Shown: piece after piece, positions 5,005-6,371 of the stretch
Numbering within the stretch: position 1 is the stretch's first letter
Layout of the letters: every line of letters starts with the position of its first letter
From: Candidatus Aminicenantota bacterium
GTDB taxonomy: Bacteria > Acidobacteriota > Aminicenantia > Aminicenantales > Aminicenantaceae
Assembly: GCA_030617525.1 (NCBI GenBank)
Contig: JAUWVG010000150.1
Span: 1 to 6,371, forward strand
Length of the DNA: 6,371 nt
Direction of reading: 5' to 3'
The notes under the pieces: generated by a model
What the model saw: only the letters and a program-made list of their open reading frames with translations
The model's database searches: none
What the model was told of the DNA's origin: nothing
Position numbers and translations under genes: made by a program

Positions 5005-6371
5005 ATGAAAATTCATAATTCATTCAGAAAATATTTTTTTCTGGGATTGTTTATCTCATTGTGTTTCTCATCCGTTCAAGTCTATGCGGATGGATTCATT
5101 ATCCCTCAACCTCGGCGGGGTGAGCTGATTCCTCCGCTGAGTGTGAAATACCACCGTGTCGAAGTCAATATCCTGGGCCAGGTGGCGAAAACGACCATCG
5201 ACCAGGTGTTCATCAACCACCACTCCAGGGATATTGAGGGCATGTATATTTTTCCTCTACCGGAGGGTGCCTCTTTATCTGAATTTTCCATGTATATTGG
5301 GGACAAGAAGGTTGATGGAGAAATCCTCGATAGAGACCAAGCCCGCCGTGTTTACGAAGATATCGTGCGCAGGATGAAAGATCCCGCCTTACTCGAATAT
5401 GTGGGCCGGAACTTGTTTAGGGCGAGAGTGTACCCCATTCCTGCTCGAGGTGAAAAAAGAATTAAACTTTCTTATACGGAAATATTGAAATCTGAAGCCC
5501 GTTTTGTCCGATATCTCTATCCTTTGAATACGGAAAAATTTTCGGCGCGACCTCTTGAAGACGTGTCTGTGTCTGTGAATATCCGTACACAAATTCCGAT
5601 CTCCAATGTGTATTCTCCTTCTCACAAAGTGTCGATAAGAAAAATCGAGAAGAACCTCGCCAGAGTTGGATACGAGGGTAAAAACATTAAACCCGATAAA
5701 GATTTTATCCTTTACTATTCTCTCTCTGAAGACGATATCGGATTATCGTTCATAAATTGGGGGGATGAAAAGGATAATTATTTTCTATTCATGGCCTCTC
5801 CTTCCTTTGTGAGCCCAAAAGCAAAAGTGATCAACAAGAATATTATTTTTGTTCTGGACAGTTCTGGAAGCATGAGTGGAAAAAAGATCATCCAGGCCAA
5901 AGAAGCAGCCCGATTCGTCATCAATCACCTTGATCCGGGCGACATGTTCTCTATGATCGATTTCGACGACGGAGTGGATTTTTTCTCTCAAAAGATGGTT
6001 TCGGCATCTAAAGAAAATATTGAAAAGGCGCTTCGTTTTGTGGAAAACATAGAAGACTCAGGAGGCACCAACATCAACGAGGCTCTCTCTGAAGGGTTGG
6101 GGCTGATCACTCAAGGGGAAAGGCCTTCTTATATCCTTTTTCTTACAGATGGGCTTCCTACGGTTGGAGTGACAGACACTGCCGCAATCCTAAAAAACAT
6201 CAGCAGCGCCAATGACAAAAAATCCCGGATATTTGTTTTTGGAGTGGGCTATGATGTCAATACAGAACTCCTGGATAGGATATCTACGGGAAACCGGGGA
6301 ACCTCAGTTTATGTGAGTGAGAATGACAACCTTGAGGTTGCGATTTCTCAATTTTATGAAAAGATATCTTC
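5005..6371 (+). CDS. Exported VIT domain and von Willebrand factor A domain protein (partial, 3' end missing)
   Basis: The frame is open from ATG 5005 for 455 codons and runs off the window. GGAGGT lies 5 bases before the ATG. Residues 1-28 are a signal peptide (basic start, FFLGLFISLCFSS core, VYA cut site). Residues about 44-161 form a VIT domain as found in inter-alpha-trypsin inhibitor heavy chains: FPLPEGASLSEFSMYIGDK (83-101), the 'Ild..qAr.vYe.iv' helix (107-121), and the NLFRARVYPIPARGEKRI strand pair (136-153). Residues 162-275 are a connecting beta-rich region. A VWA domain begins near 278 with a complete metal-ion site: DSSGS (Asp285, Ser287, Ser289), Thr355 in GGTNIN and Asp382 in TDG. 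Such proteins are surface or periplasmic adhesion or protein-binding factors; the partner is unknown. The missing C-terminus may carry a membrane anchor or sorting segment. Confidence 0.85.
   Translation, partial: MKIHNSFRKYFFLGLFISLCFSSVQVYADGFIIPQPRRGELIPPLSVKYHRVEVNILGQVAKTTIDQVFINHHSRDIEGMYIFPLPEGASLSEFSMYIGDKKVDGEILDRDQARRVYEDIVRRMKDPALLEYVGRNLFRARVYPIPARGEKRIKLSYTEILKSEARFVRYLYPLNTEKFSARPLEDVSVSVNIRTQIPISNVYSPSHKVSIRKIEKNLARVGYEGKNIKPDKDFILYYSLSEDDIGLSFINWGDEKDNYFLFMASPSFVSPKAKVINKNIIFVLDSSGSMSGKKIIQAKEAARFVINHLDPGDMFSMIDFDDGVDFFSQKMVSASKENIEKALRFVENIEDSGGTNINEALSEGLGLITQGERPSYILFLTDGLPTVGVTDTAAILKNISSANDKKSRIFVFGVGYDVNTELLDRISTGNRGTSVYVSENDNLEVAISQFYEKIS

Noticed and set aside
5106..5991. 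Three minus-strand frames opposite the VIT-VWA gene
   Set aside because: The plus strand encodes continuous VIT and VWA domains with all metal-site residues, so the opposite frames are shadows.

Overview
This window reads as chromosomal DNA from an AT-rich, probably uncultured anaerobic bacterium. Shine-Dalgarno sites are strong (AGGAGA, AAGGAGGTG, GGAGGT) and promoter boxes are sigma70-like. The family mix suggests one of the candidate phyla or the FCB/Acidobacteriota-like lineages. That mix is a DUF4783-like protein coupled to a polytopic sensor-like protein, an exported aspartoacylase-like enzyme, a VIT-VWA protein, and an element resembling those around solo S23 four-helix-bundle genes. 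I lean weakly towards Aminicenantes; the taxon is inference and no rRNA gene is present to settle it.

The left half (1-3075) is read from the minus strand. In transcription order it holds a small two-helix membrane protein (3075-2824), a degenerate inverted-repeat element (about 2656-2795), a ribbon-helix-helix (RHH) regulator (2564-2112), a small exported NTF2-like/DUF4783-like protein (2063-1626), and a large membrane protein. The last gene starts at GTG 1639 and stays open for 546 codons to the window edge. The final three genes look like one operon: the gaps are 48 bases and then a 14-base overlap. A good promoter lies upstream of the RHH gene and a perfect inverted repeat overlaps it, as expected for autoregulation. 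The large membrane protein looks like the N-terminal sensor part of an NtrY-like histidine kinase, but the kinase domains would lie outside the window.

The right half (3076-6371) is read from the plus strand. A divergent intergenic region with a candidate promoter on each strand leads to an exported zinc-dependent succinylglutamate desuccinylase/aspartoacylase-like enzyme (3227-4294), a cytoplasmic HAD phosphatase (4314-4913), and an exported VIT-VWA protein (5005 to beyond the edge). The HAD start is odd. An ATG overlaps the preceding stop codon but is in the wrong frame, and an A AAA AAG slippery heptamer lies between the two frames exactly where a -1 shift would join them.

The items most worth a second look are the ATGA plus slippery-heptamer start of the HAD gene, the internally deleted S23-like remnant inside the inverted-repeat element, and the operator-controlled RHH / NTF2-like / membrane-sensor operon.
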